Shown: in pieces, positions 50,588-58,528 of the stretch
How the letters are laid out: every line of letters starts with the position of its first letter
How positions within the stretch are numbered: position 1 is the stretch's first letter
NCBI GenBank assembly: GCA_965222525.1
Contig: OZ244955.1
Location: forward strand, 1,798,001-1,862,000
DNA from: CBDCUF01 sp965222525
GTDB lineage: Bacteria > Pseudomonadota > Alphaproteobacteria > Rickettsiales > UBA8987
DNA length: 64,000 nucleotides
Direction of reading: 5' to 3'
Notes under the pieces: model-generated
Told to the model about the DNA's origin: nothing
Database searches by the model: none
The model's input: only the letters and a program-made list of their open reading frames with translations
Program-made: the position numbers and the translations under genes

Positions 50588-51274
50588 ATGAGTAGCAAAA
50601 ATAACAGGACAAACAACCGTCAGTTACACACAAGAGTGAAAACTGCAAAGAGACGGAAAACTTCGTCTACCCGCTGGCTGGAGCGGCAGTTGAATGACCC
50701 TTATGTGGTGCAGGCGAAGGCAGATGGCTATCGTTCGCGAGCAGCATATAAGTTGCTGGAAATAAATGATAAATTTGATTTTCTAAAGCCTGGCAGGATT
50801 GTAGTGGATTTGGGAGCGGCACCTGGTAGCTGGTCGCAGGTAGCGGTAGCGCATGGATGCAAGGTTATCGGCATTGATTTGCAGGAAATTGAGCCGATTT
50901 CAGGAGCGGAGTTTATAAAGGGCGATTTTCTGGAGGAAGAACCATATTTGCAGCTCAAAAATGTTATAAATTCTTATAATCGTGACAAAACAGGGACGGA
51001 TATTGTATTGAGCGATATGGCAGCCTCTTCATGCGGCCATCAGCAAACTGACCATATCCGTATTATGGCATTACTGGAAGCGGCTGTGGAGCTTGCACTG
51101 GAGGTATTAAATCCAGACGGGTGTTTTGTCGGGAAGGTATTGCAGGGAGGAGCAGAAAAATCCCTGATGGACAGGCTGAACAGGAATTTTACAAAGGTAA
51201 AACATATCAAACCCGCTGCCAGCCGCAAGGATTCCTCCGAAATTTATGTCATCGCTGTCGGGTTCAGGAAATAA
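50588..51274 (+). CDS. rlmE: 23S rRNA (uridine-2'-O)-methyltransferase RlmE
   Basis: Methylates the ribose of U2552 in 23S rRNA. 228 residues. A basic N-terminus is followed by QAKADGYRSRAAYKLLEIND, the SAM motif VDLGAAPGSWSQVAVAHGCK, the acidic site LSDMAASSCGHQQTDHIR and the catalytic lysine in CFVGKVLQGGAE, in FtsJ/RrmJ order. The lysine at about 205-210 (RKDSSEIYVIA) completes the K-D-K-E set. Monocistronic by context. Confidence 0.95.
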   Translation: MSSKNNRTNNRQLHTRVKTAKRRKTSSTRWLERQLNDPYVVQAKADGYRSRAAYKLLEINDKFDFLKPGRIVVDLGAAPGSWSQVAVAHGCKVIGIDLQEIEPISGAEFIKGDFLEEEPYLQLKNVINSYNRDKTGTDIVLSDMAASSCGHQQTDHIRIMALLEAAVELALEVLNPDGCFVGKVLQGGAEKSLMDRLNRNFTKVKHIKPAASRKDSSEIYVIAVGFRK

Positions 51275-51288
51275 TGGCTGTAAATATT

Positions 51289-51434
51289 GTCATCCTGAAC
51301 TTGTTTCAGGATCCATCCATCAGAACTTTGATGACTTTCAGTTGTAACCAAGTCCATCAAAATACTTAAATCAGGTTATTTTCCATAAAAACCCGGTCAT
51401 TGGAGAAATGGATGCTGAAACGAGTTCAGCATAA
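51289..51434. repeat. 146-bp MITE-like element with hairpin ends
   Basis: The left end reads GTCATCCTGAACTTGTTTCA then GGATCCAT. The reverse complement of the right end reads GTTATGCTGAACTCGTTTCA then GCATCCAT, giving 24 of 28 matches as terminal inverted repeats. Each end is itself a hairpin (TCCTGAA-CTTG-TTTCAGGA). The 'CATCCTGAAC...GTTTCAGGATC' text is a common dispersed repeat in Alphaproteobacteria. It fills the space between the convergent rlmE and rpoD genes and may terminate both. Confidence 0.75.
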
Positions 51435-51464
51435 CATATCCCCCATTTCTATCATCTGAACCCG

Positions 51465-53720
51465 CTACTCCTGAATGAAGCCGCGGAGTTTGCGGGAGCG
51501 GGAGGGGTGTTTGAGCTTGCGCAGTGCCTTGGCTTCGATCTGGCGGATACGCTCACGGGTTACCGAGAATTGCTGCCCGACCTCTTCTAATGTATGGTCG
51601 GTATTCATCCCGATACCAAAACGCATCCGCAACACCCGTTCCTCCCGCGGGGTCAGCGTCGATAAAATTCGGGTAGTAATTTCCTTCAGATTGACCTGGG
51701 TTGCTACATCCAGCGGCATCGCCGCATTCTTGTCTTCAATGAAATCACCAAGGAAACTGCCATCCTCATCACCAACAGGAGTTTCCAGACTAACGGGCTC
51801 CTTGGCAATTTTCATTACTTTGCGGATTTTCTCCAATGGCATACTAAGCTTTCTGGCCAGCTCCTCGGGAGTAGGGTCACGCCCCATCTCATGCGCCATC
51901 TGCCGTGACGTACGTACAATCTTGTTGATAGTCTCAATCATATGGACAGGAATACGTATAGTCCGCGCCTGATCTGCAATAGAACGAGTTATTGCCTGGC
52001 GGATCCACCAGGTTGCATAGGTGGAAAATTTATAACCGCGACGATATTCAAACTTGTCCACCGCCTTCATCAGCCCGATATTACCCTCCTGAATCAGGTC
52101 AAGGAATTGTAATCCGCGGTTGGTGTATTTCTTGGCAATCGAGATAACCAGCCGCAAATTGGCCTCTATCATTTCTTTCTTGGCTTTATTGGCCTGGCGT
52201 TCACCTTTCTGGATTTCACCCACAACCCGCTTGAACTCGGTTATGTCAGTACCGACCCGCTCCGCAACCGCACGTATCTCATCACGAATCTCAACAACCT
52301 TTGCCTCGTTACGCTCGATAAAATCCTGCCATTTCTTATCCTTGAGCTTTTTAATTCCCTTAATCCAGTTGGGGTCAAGCTCGGAGCCGACATATTTCTC
52401 CAGGAAATCCGCCAGCCTGATTTTCCTGTCCTCGGCCAGGCGACGCAGCTTGCCTTCAAACCCCATTATCCGCCGATTAAGGCCGTATAATTCATCTATG
52501 ATATAAAAAATGCTGTTCTCGCTAAGGTGTAGCTGCCTGACCAGTTCCACCAGCTCATTACGCTGCTTCTCAAAAGTTTTCTGTACCTTGTCAGTTATCT
52601 TTTTGTTCTTCAGGGCAGATTCCAGACGTAATTCATGATAGGAAATCATCTTCTCACTGACTATCGCAACCTGCTCCAGAATCTCCATTATCTTAGGATA
52701 AAGCGTTTCCTCCATCACCTTCAGCGAAACATTGCCGACATATTCATCATCTTCCTCCTCGTCTTCCTCTTCATCCGAATCGCTCTCCTCCTCATCATCA
52801 CCATCATCCTTCGGCTTTTCATCTTTCTCCGCCTTCACATCAGGCTCTTCCGCAATTGCGCTTTCCTCTTTATTTTCAGTAGCTTCTTCCTCATCCTTAA
52901 GCGTATTGTCCGATATATCCAGCCCGACCTCCTCGGCATATGCCGCATCAAGATCGATAATATCACGCAGCAGTAGTTTCTCTTCCAGCAGGTCATTATA
53001 CCAGGTGATGAAATCCCGCATCGCAGTAGGAGCCTCGCATAGCGAGGTCATCATCATATTGCGGCCCGATTCAATCCGCTTGGCAATCTCCACCTCACCC
53101 TCGCGGGAAAGCAGCTCAACCCCGCCCATCTCGCGCAGATACATCCGCACAGGGTCGTCAGACTTAACCGAAACATTCTCCTCCTCCGTATCAGGAGTGT
53201 CAGGGGTATCATCCTCCAGCTCCAAGACCTCATCCTTTTCAGTCACCGAAACTTCGGATTCGGTGAGCATGGTTATCAGCGCATCAATATGGTCGGGGGT
53301 AAGAAATTCCTTGGGCAGAGCAGTATTCAGGTCATCAAGGGTGATAAACCCCTTGCCCTTCGATTGCCGCACCAGCTTCTCGACAATCTTCTTCATCTCC
53401 TTCTTGTGCTCATCGTTGATATTGCTGGCAGCAGGAGTGGCTTCTGTCGCTTTGTTATCTTCAGGCTGTGCCTTTTTAGTAGATTTTACAACCTTCCTAG
53501 TGGTTTTTGATTTTGCAGTAGCTTTTTTAGTTTTAGATGTAGCAGTTTTCTTGGCAGGAGTTTTACTGGCAGTGTTCTTCTTGGATGCAGACTTTTTTGC
53601 AGCGGTTTTAGTAGATTTACTCGCAGTTTTTGCAGTTGTTCTCTTAGCAGGTTTGCCTGTAACTTTGCTCTTTGCAGCAGATTTACTACCCGATTTTCCC
53701 GTAGATTTCTTTACAGCCAT
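51465..53720 (-). CDS. rpoD: RNA polymerase primary sigma factor (sigma-70)
   Basis: Housekeeping sigma. 751 residues. Region 1.1 (KGKGFITLDDLNTALPKEFL, about 122-141) and region 1.2 (DPVRMYLREMGGVELLSREG) are clear. The region 2 core has EANLRLVISIAKKYTNRGLQ, FLDLIQEGNIGLMKAVDKFE and YKFSTYATWWIRQAITRSIA. Region 3 (RTIRIPVHMIETINK) and region 4 (LTPREERVLRMRFGI, VTRERIRQIEAKALRKLKHP) follow. A very acidic stretch (about 285-325) sits in the non-conserved insert. The first 90 residues are an unusual lysine/alanine/threonine-rich, histone H1-like extension. Confidence 0.96.
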   Translation of the reverse strand: MAVKKSTGKSGSKSAAKSKVTGKPAKRTTAKTASKSTKTAAKKSASKKNTASKTPAKKTATSKTKKATAKSKTTRKVVKSTKKAQPEDNKATEATPAASNINDEHKKEMKKIVEKLVRQSKGKGFITLDDLNTALPKEFLTPDHIDALITMLTESEVSVTEKDEVLELEDDTPDTPDTEEENVSVKSDDPVRMYLREMGGVELLSREGEVEIAKRIESGRNMMMTSLCEAPTAMRDFITWYNDLLEEKLLLRDIIDLDAAYAEEVGLDISDNTLKDEEEATENKEESAIAEEPDVKAEKDEKPKDDGDDEEESDSDEEEDEEEDDEYVGNVSLKVMEETLYPKIMEILEQVAIVSEKMISYHELRLESALKNKKITDKVQKTFEKQRNELVELVRQLHLSENSIFYIIDELYGLNRRIMGFEGKLRRLAEDRKIRLADFLEKYVGSELDPNWIKGIKKLKDKKWQDFIERNEAKVVEIRDEIRAVAERVGTDITEFKRVVGEIQKGERQANKAKKEMIEANLRLVISIAKKYTNRGLQFLDLIQEGNIGLMKAVDKFEYRRGYKFSTYATWWIRQAITRSIADQARTIRIPVHMIETINKIVRTSRQMAHEMGRDPTPEELARKLSMPLEKIRKVMKIAKEPVSLETPVGDEDGSFLGDFIEDKNAAMPLDVATQVNLKEITTRILSTLTPREERVLRMRFGIGMNTDHTLEEVGQQFSVTRERIRQIEAKALRKLKHPSRSRKLRGFIQE

Positions 53721-53850
53721 AAAAACCCTCTAACCAGATTTACGCACCCTGTCCGCGCCCAGCACAAAACAAACCCGCAACCCGCGTTAATAAACCTTTT
53801 TACCCGTTTTTCAAGTGGAAATAATTATGGACGGTATGTTAGCCAATACC

Positions 53851-53888
53851 AATAAAAAACCGGATGCAGTTGATAAAACCACATCCGG
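53851..53888 (-). terminator. Intrinsic terminator of the prohead protease gene
   Basis: Read leftward, CCGGATG and CATCCGG form a 7-bp stem followed at once by TTTTTTATT. It lies 50 bases beyond the protease stop codon and about 130 bases before rpoD, separating the two transcripts. Confidence 0.75.
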
Positions 53889-53936
53889 CCAGAACTCAAT
53901 CCACAAATATACAGAATGTAAAATAAAATTATGCAG

Positions 53937-54590
53937 TTAACTCAAATTGTTAATTGCATAATCAAATGCACGGTCTAGCCTGATAAAATCCTCGTCAGTA
54001 GCATCCCGCTCATATGAATATTCACCAAAGCCACCACCTGCGATGGCCTTTGCTTCCGTGCGTGAAAAGCCTGCATCCCGCAGGAAACTCTCAAACTCCC
54101 GAATCGTCTTCGGAGGGTTATCCTTAACTGCCGTAATACCGGCCTCAGAATTGGCGGGAAATGTCACCAGGCTTACTTCCCACAAATCCATATCGCTGAT
54201 AGTCCTGATACCGCTGTCACTATCAAATTCAAACTCCCTCACGCTGTAACCTATACTGAGCCCGTTAATCGCCCCCGATTTCAGTAGAGCATATGCCTCC
54301 CTTGCACGCTGTACGTCAAGAAGCAGCCTGCCTTCCACATAAAGCCCTTTTACATCCTCACGAATCCGGTTCAGCACCCCGATAGGCTCATCAGCCTTAT
54401 GCTGCCACAACAGCTTGATATTATGTGATTTTTCCCCAAGCGTGCGGCTGAATGCGCCAGGTCGGATTATATCCTTCTGCCCGTCCACCGTATCAAAAAT
54501 ACTGGCATAGCCGGCAAACTCACCTTCCTCATCAAGCTGTTTCAGTGAAAGTGCACAATTAAAATGTTTGGAGTCATGTTCTGTTTGCAT
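53937..54590 (-). CDS. HK97-family prohead protease (gene-transfer-agent-like)
   Basis: Serine protease that trims the scaffold part of capsid proteins during head maturation. 217 residues with GEFAGYASIFDTVDGQKDII, RPGAFSRTLGE, the catalytic His in LLWQHKADEPIGVLNRI and the Ser motif SGAINGLSIGYSV, then LWEVSLVTFPANSEAGI. There is no portal or capsid gene adjacent. With the DUF2793 and DUF6127 genes nearby this resembles the dispersed gene-transfer-agent genes of Rickettsiales rather than an active prophage. Confidence 0.9.
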   Translation of the reverse strand: MQTEHDSKHFNCALSLKQLDEEGEFAGYASIFDTVDGQKDIIRPGAFSRTLGEKSHNIKLLWQHKADEPIGVLNRIREDVKGLYVEGRLLLDVQRAREAYALLKSGAINGLSIGYSVREFEFDSDSGIRTISDMDLWEVSLVTFPANSEAGITAVKDNPPKTIREFESFLRDAGFSRTEAKAIAGGGFGEYSYERDATDEDFIRLDRAFDYAINNLS

Positions 54591-54698
54591 GGATTCCCGA
54601 GGAGTTAGGGATTATTTGTTGCCCCAAAAATACCGCAGCTTACCCCCAGCCGGAAGTGTAATATTGATTAGCCATACATTATATGCTACTCTGAATAT

Positions 54699-54905
54699 GT
54701 GGACGAGATAGAGACAAATCCCGATATCCTGGGAGGAATGGCAGTGTTCAAGGGTACCAGAGTTCCTGTTAAAGCCTTGTTTGATGGATTAGTTGCCGGT
54801 GATTCTATTAAACAGTTTCTGGAGGATTTCCCCACCGTTTCTGCCCACCAGATTAAAGCTGTTCTGCTTGAGGCAGAGCAGGCTGTAGAACATCGTCCGG
54901 TTTGA
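54699..54905 (+). CDS. DUF433-family antitoxin
   Basis: 68 residues from a GTG. The sequence ETNPDILGGMAVFKGTRVPV then FDGLVAGDSIKQFLEDFPTV is the DUF433 helix-turn-helix pattern of VapB-like antitoxins. It lies 3 bases ahead of a PIN-like toxin gene, the usual pair. It probably represses its own promoter in complex with the toxin. Confidence 0.85.
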   Translation: MDEIETNPDILGGMAVFKGTRVPVKALFDGLVAGDSIKQFLEDFPTVSAHQIKAVLLEAEQAVEHRPV

Positions 54906-54908
54906 ATT

Positions 54909-55226
54909 ATGCGTATTATCCTTGATGAATGTTTACCTCGCCATCTTATAACCAACTTCCAGGGTTTCGACATAACAACTGTTCCGGAAGCGGGATTTGC
55001 CGGATACAAGAACGGTCAGCCACTAAAAGCAATCGAGGATGAATATGATGTTTTCATTACGGTTGATAACAACCTTGAATATCAACAGCATTTAAAGGAT
55101 TATAATATTGCAGTGATTATTCTGCACACAAAAAGTAACCGCTATAACGATCTTGTGCCGCTTGTCTCTGATATCATTGCAACATTAGATAGTATAACTT
55201 CTGATTCTCTTGTTATAATTTCATAA
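54909..55226 (+). CDS. DUF5615 PIN-like toxin
   Basis: 105 residues with the early acidic motif IILDECLPRHL and the later VFITVDNNLEYQQHL, the two acidic clusters of the Mut7-C/PIN-like fold used as ribonucleases in VapC-type systems. Preceded by the DUF433 antitoxin. Normal length for DUF5615. Confidence 0.82.
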   Translation: MRIILDECLPRHLITNFQGFDITTVPEAGFAGYKNGQPLKAIEDEYDVFITVDNNLEYQQHLKDYNIAVIILHTKSNRYNDLVPLVSDIIATLDSITSDSLVIIS

Positions 55227-55307
55227 AGCGCTGCCTTATTTACCCACTTACGGAGTGGTGGTTTTTTCCGTAGAATGCCGTGTGTATTAAACCATCAGGA
55301 GAATCAC

Positions 55308-56273
55308 ATGGCCACTACCAATAATCTTTCCATCAGTCTGGTTGCACAATCGCAGGCACAGAAGGAAGTTACTGTAAATACAGCAATTTCCGTTATTGAT
55401 GCAGTGCTTAATACCGGCGTAATCGACAGGGAAACCGCTACTCCGCCAGCAAGCCCTGCCGAGGGCGATATATATATAGTCGGGGCATCTGCAACCGGCG
55501 ACTGGGCGGGGCATGACGATGAGCTGGCATATTATAACAGCGGGTGGAAGTTCATTTCTCCCAATGAGGGGATGACTATCTGGGTTAATGATGAGGACAA
55601 GCATTATACTTATGATGGTAGTGGATGGGTGCAGTCTGATGCGGCGGATAACCTGGAGACGCTTGGAATTAATGCCACCGCTGATACTACCAACCGTCTG
55701 ACCGTAAAAAGCGATGCGGTTCTGTTCGACCATGACGGTGACGATTCGCAGGTGAAAGTGAATAAGAATGCGGCTGGTGATACTGCATCGCATTTATTCC
55801 AGACCGGTTTCTCAGGACGGGCGGAATTCGGCCTGATTGGTGATGATGATTTCCGGTTAAAGGTTTCCGCCGATGGCAGCAGTTTCGATCAGGTTTTTGT
55901 TGCTGATAAGGATAATGGTAATATTGATTTTGCGCAGGATGTAGCAGTTGACGGCAATTTCAGGGGAAAGCGGGAGATTGTGGCTGTCAGCAGCAGTAAA
56001 ACTCTTGCCTTGAGCGATGCCGAAACCTTCCAGCAATGCACAGGCTCCAGCGCTGTTACTATCACTGTACCGCCCAACAGCTCGGTTGCATTTACTGTGG
56101 GCACGGAAATAGATATACTGCGTGAAGGTACGGGAGCAGTCGATATAGCCGCAGGTACAGGGGTAACTATCAACTCTGTGGCGGGCAATCTCGACCTTGC
56201 TGCACAATACTCCACCGCCTCCCTCAAAAAAACCGCCACCGATATCTGGGTGTTATATGGGGATTTGGCATAG
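55308..56273 (+). CDS. DUF2793 protein (gene-transfer-agent tail-type)
   Basis: About 321 residues from the ATG after AGGAGA. The N-terminal half is DUF2793: ATTNNLSISLVAQSQAQKEV, then TVNTAISVIDAVLNTGVIDR, TPPASPAEGDIYIVG and WVNDEDKHYTYDGSGWV. This domain occurs at the end of gene-transfer-agent and phage tail clusters in Alphaproteobacteria. The C-terminal half is beta-rich, like a fibre. Probably a tail-fibre or cell-recognition protein. Confidence 0.82.
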   Translation: MATTNNLSISLVAQSQAQKEVTVNTAISVIDAVLNTGVIDRETATPPASPAEGDIYIVGASATGDWAGHDDELAYYNSGWKFISPNEGMTIWVNDEDKHYTYDGSGWVQSDAADNLETLGINATADTTNRLTVKSDAVLFDHDGDDSQVKVNKNAAGDTASHLFQTGFSGRAEFGLIGDDDFRLKVSADGSSFDQVFVADKDNGNIDFAQDVAVDGNFRGKREIVAVSSSKTLALSDAETFQQCTGSSAVTITVPPNSSVAFTVGTEIDILREGTGAVDIAAGTGVTINSVAGNLDLAAQYSTASLKKTATDIWVLYGDLA

Positions 56274-56305
56274 TATCACTGGTTACTGGACTCTAGAAAC
56301 CACAT

Positions 56306-56542
56306 ATGGACGAAAAGACATTACGCAGGATTGTGCGAGAGACCGTGTATGAAACATTGTCAGGGCTTGGCTTTGACCCTGACGAGCCGCAACGTATGCA
56401 GGCGAATATGCTGTATCTCGATAAAATCCGCCGTGGCAGCGAGTTTATGACCGTGCGTATCAAGCTTGCCGCCATCGCCACCCTGGTCCCCACTTCCCTT
56501 TACCTCCTCTGGGAGGCGGTCAAGAATATTGTTATTAAGTAA
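56306..56542 (+). CDS. DUF6127-like small protein, 78 aa
   Basis: Starts MDEKTLRRIVRETVYETLSG, then FDPDEPQRMQANMLYLDKIR and a hydrophobic C-terminal segment (about 55-73). This matches small holin-like DUF6127 proteins of alphaproteobacterial gene-transfer-agent regions. A single C-terminal span fits a membrane role. It lies 33 bases downstream of the DUF2793 gene. Confidence 0.7.
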   Translation: MDEKTLRRIVRETVYETLSGLGFDPDEPQRMQANMLYLDKIRRGSEFMTVRIKLAAIATLVPTSLYLLWEAVKNIVIK

Positions 56543-56929
56543 CTAGTTGTTTCTTAGAGGGGTTCTTAGAATTTCAAAATTCTAAGAAACAAAATCACAA
56601 CATAAAGTTTGAAGAAACTCTCTTAGAACCAGAAAGATAGGAGTTCAGAGTGGGCTGTATTTACTATGATATGCCTTAACGCTAATATCAGTACTGGCAT
56701 TTTGTAGTCATAAAGACACTATTTAGCGTATCTAGCATTCATTCTGTAAGAACCAGTGCTCAACAACTACCGAGTCCACCAGAATTCATTATTGTATTGC
56801 ACTCGTTTGAAACTTAATGTAGGAACAACTTGAGTCCTTAAAAAATGAAGCCCTGAGTACCAATCTAAGAGTGGTTATTATGGCACTTAGCCATGGCGCT
56901 TCAGCACGTAGTACTCCAAGAAAATAAAA
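56543..56929. other. Non-coding stretch before serA with a 12-bp hairpin
   Basis: 387 bases without a gene. A perfect inverted repeat, TTCTTAGAATTT-CA-AAATTCTAAGAA, lies at 56563-56588, 21 bases after the DUF6127 stop, and probably ends that transcript. The rest may hold the serA promoter; no riboswitch fold is evident to me. Confidence 0.55.
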
Positions 56930-58522
56930 ATGGCAAAATCGAAAGTACTGATTTCCGACAAGCTTAGCCCGAAAGCGGCAAAGATTTTTGAGCAGAATAA
57001 TATTGATGTTGATGTGAAAACCGGCATGTCGGCGGATGAGCTGGCGGAATGTATCGGTGGTTATGACGGGCTGGCTATCCGCTCGGCAACCAAAGTGACT
57101 GCTGATATTATCAAGAAGGCCAAGCGTTTGAAGGTTGTTGGGCGTGCAGGGATTGGCGTTGATAATGTAGATATTCCGGCGGCTACCTCCAATGGTATAG
57201 TAGTAATGAACACCCCGTTTGGTAATTCCATTACCACCGCCGAACATGCTATTGCGATGATGTTTGCAATCGCCCGCCAGATACCGCAGGCCAGTGCTTC
57301 CACCCATGCCGGCAAGTGGGAAAAATCGAAATTCATGGGAACCGAGCTTTCCTCGAAAACTCTTGGTTTGATTGGCTGTGGCAATATCGGTTCGATTGTT
57401 GCCGACCGTGCACAGGGGCTAAAAATGCATGTGATTGCCTATGACCCTTTTCTTTCGGATGAGCGTGCACAGGGGTTGAATATCAAAAAGGTGGAGCTTG
57501 ACGAGTTGCTGAGAGCGGCTGATTTTATCTCGCTGCATACTCCGCTTAACGACGCAACCCGCAATATTCTGGGCGAGAAAAATCTGAAAAAGGTGAAGAA
57601 AGGCGCTTATATTATAAATTGTGCGCGGGGCGGGCTGATTGATGAGTCTGAACTGAAGAAAAACCTTGAAAACGGGCATATTGCCGGTGCGGCACTGGAT
57701 GTTTTTGCCGAGGAGCCTGCCAAGAAGAATCCGCTGTTCGGTATGGAGCAGGTGGTTTGTACGCCGCATCTGGGTGCATCCACTTCCGAGGCTCAGGAAA
57801 ATGTAGCGGTGCAGGTGGCCGAGCAGATTTCTGAATATCTCAATAAAGGCACGGTGACCAATGCTCTGAATCTGCCTTCTGTTTCGGCGGAGGATGCGGC
57901 GCGTCTTGCACCTTACCTCGAGCTTGGCGAGCAGCTTGGCAGTTTTGCCGGACAGCTCACCGAAACCGGTCTGCAGGAGGTTAAAATCGAGTATGAGGGA
58001 CATGTTGCGGGGCTTAACACCAAACCGGTTACGGCGGTTGTGTTAAAGGGTTTGTTATCACCGATGATTAATTCGGTTAACTTGGTGAATGCGCCGGTGA
58101 TAGCCAAGGAGCGTAATATCTGTGTCAGCGAGGTGAAACATGAGCGTGCGGGGGATTACCAGACTTTAATCACTTTGACCGTGAAAACCGATAAACGTGA
58201 GAAAACCGTTAGTGGTACTTTGTTTGGCGGCAGCAGACCGAGGCTTGTCGAGGTTAATAATGTAAAACTTGAAGTTGGGCTGGGTAAGATAATGATTTAT
58301 ATTAATAATGAGGACAAGCCCGGCCTGATTGGTGATGTTGGTAAGTTGCTGGGAAATGCTGGGGTTAATATTGCCAACTTCCACCTTGGGCGCGGCTCCG
58401 AGAAGAAAAAGGGTGATGCAATAGCGATGGTACAAATCGACCAGAAAATTGATGATAAGTTATTGGCCAAGCTGGAAAAACTCTCTAATGTCAAACAGGC
58501 CAAACTATTAAATTTTCGTTAA
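56930..58522 (+). CDS. serA: D-3-phosphoglycerate dehydrogenase
   Basis: Oxidises 3-phosphoglycerate with NAD+ in the first step of serine synthesis. 530 residues, the long (type 1) form. Substrate domain, then NAD domain with LGLIGCGNIGSIVADRAQGL (about 144-163), the catalytic Arg in NCARGGLIDE and His in VVCTPHLGASTSEAQ. An intervening ASB-type domain and a C-terminal ACT domain (YINNEDKPGLIGDVGKLLGN) that usually senses serine complete it. The stop is 6 bases before mutS, suggesting co-transcription. Confidence 0.96.
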   Translation: MAKSKVLISDKLSPKAAKIFEQNNIDVDVKTGMSADELAECIGGYDGLAIRSATKVTADIIKKAKRLKVVGRAGIGVDNVDIPAATSNGIVVMNTPFGNSITTAEHAIAMMFAIARQIPQASASTHAGKWEKSKFMGTELSSKTLGLIGCGNIGSIVADRAQGLKMHVIAYDPFLSDERAQGLNIKKVELDELLRAADFISLHTPLNDATRNILGEKNLKKVKKGAYIINCARGGLIDESELKKNLENGHIAGAALDVFAEEPAKKNPLFGMEQVVCTPHLGASTSEAQENVAVQVAEQISEYLNKGTVTNALNLPSVSAEDAARLAPYLELGEQLGSFAGQLTETGLQEVKIEYEGHVAGLNTKPVTAVVLKGLLSPMINSVNLVNAPVIAKERNICVSEVKHERAGDYQTLITLTVKTDKREKTVSGTLFGGSRPRLVEVNNVKLEVGLGKIMIYINNEDKPGLIGDVGKLLGNAGVNIANFHLGRGSEKKKGDAIAMVQIDQKIDDKLLAKLEKLSNVKQAKLLNFR

Positions 58523-58528
58523 TCAAAA

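Noticed and set aside
52732..53733. 333-codon serine-rich frame antisense to rpoD
   Set aside because: It is the shadow of the acidic and lysine/alanine-rich parts of RpoD on the other strand; rpoD is certain.
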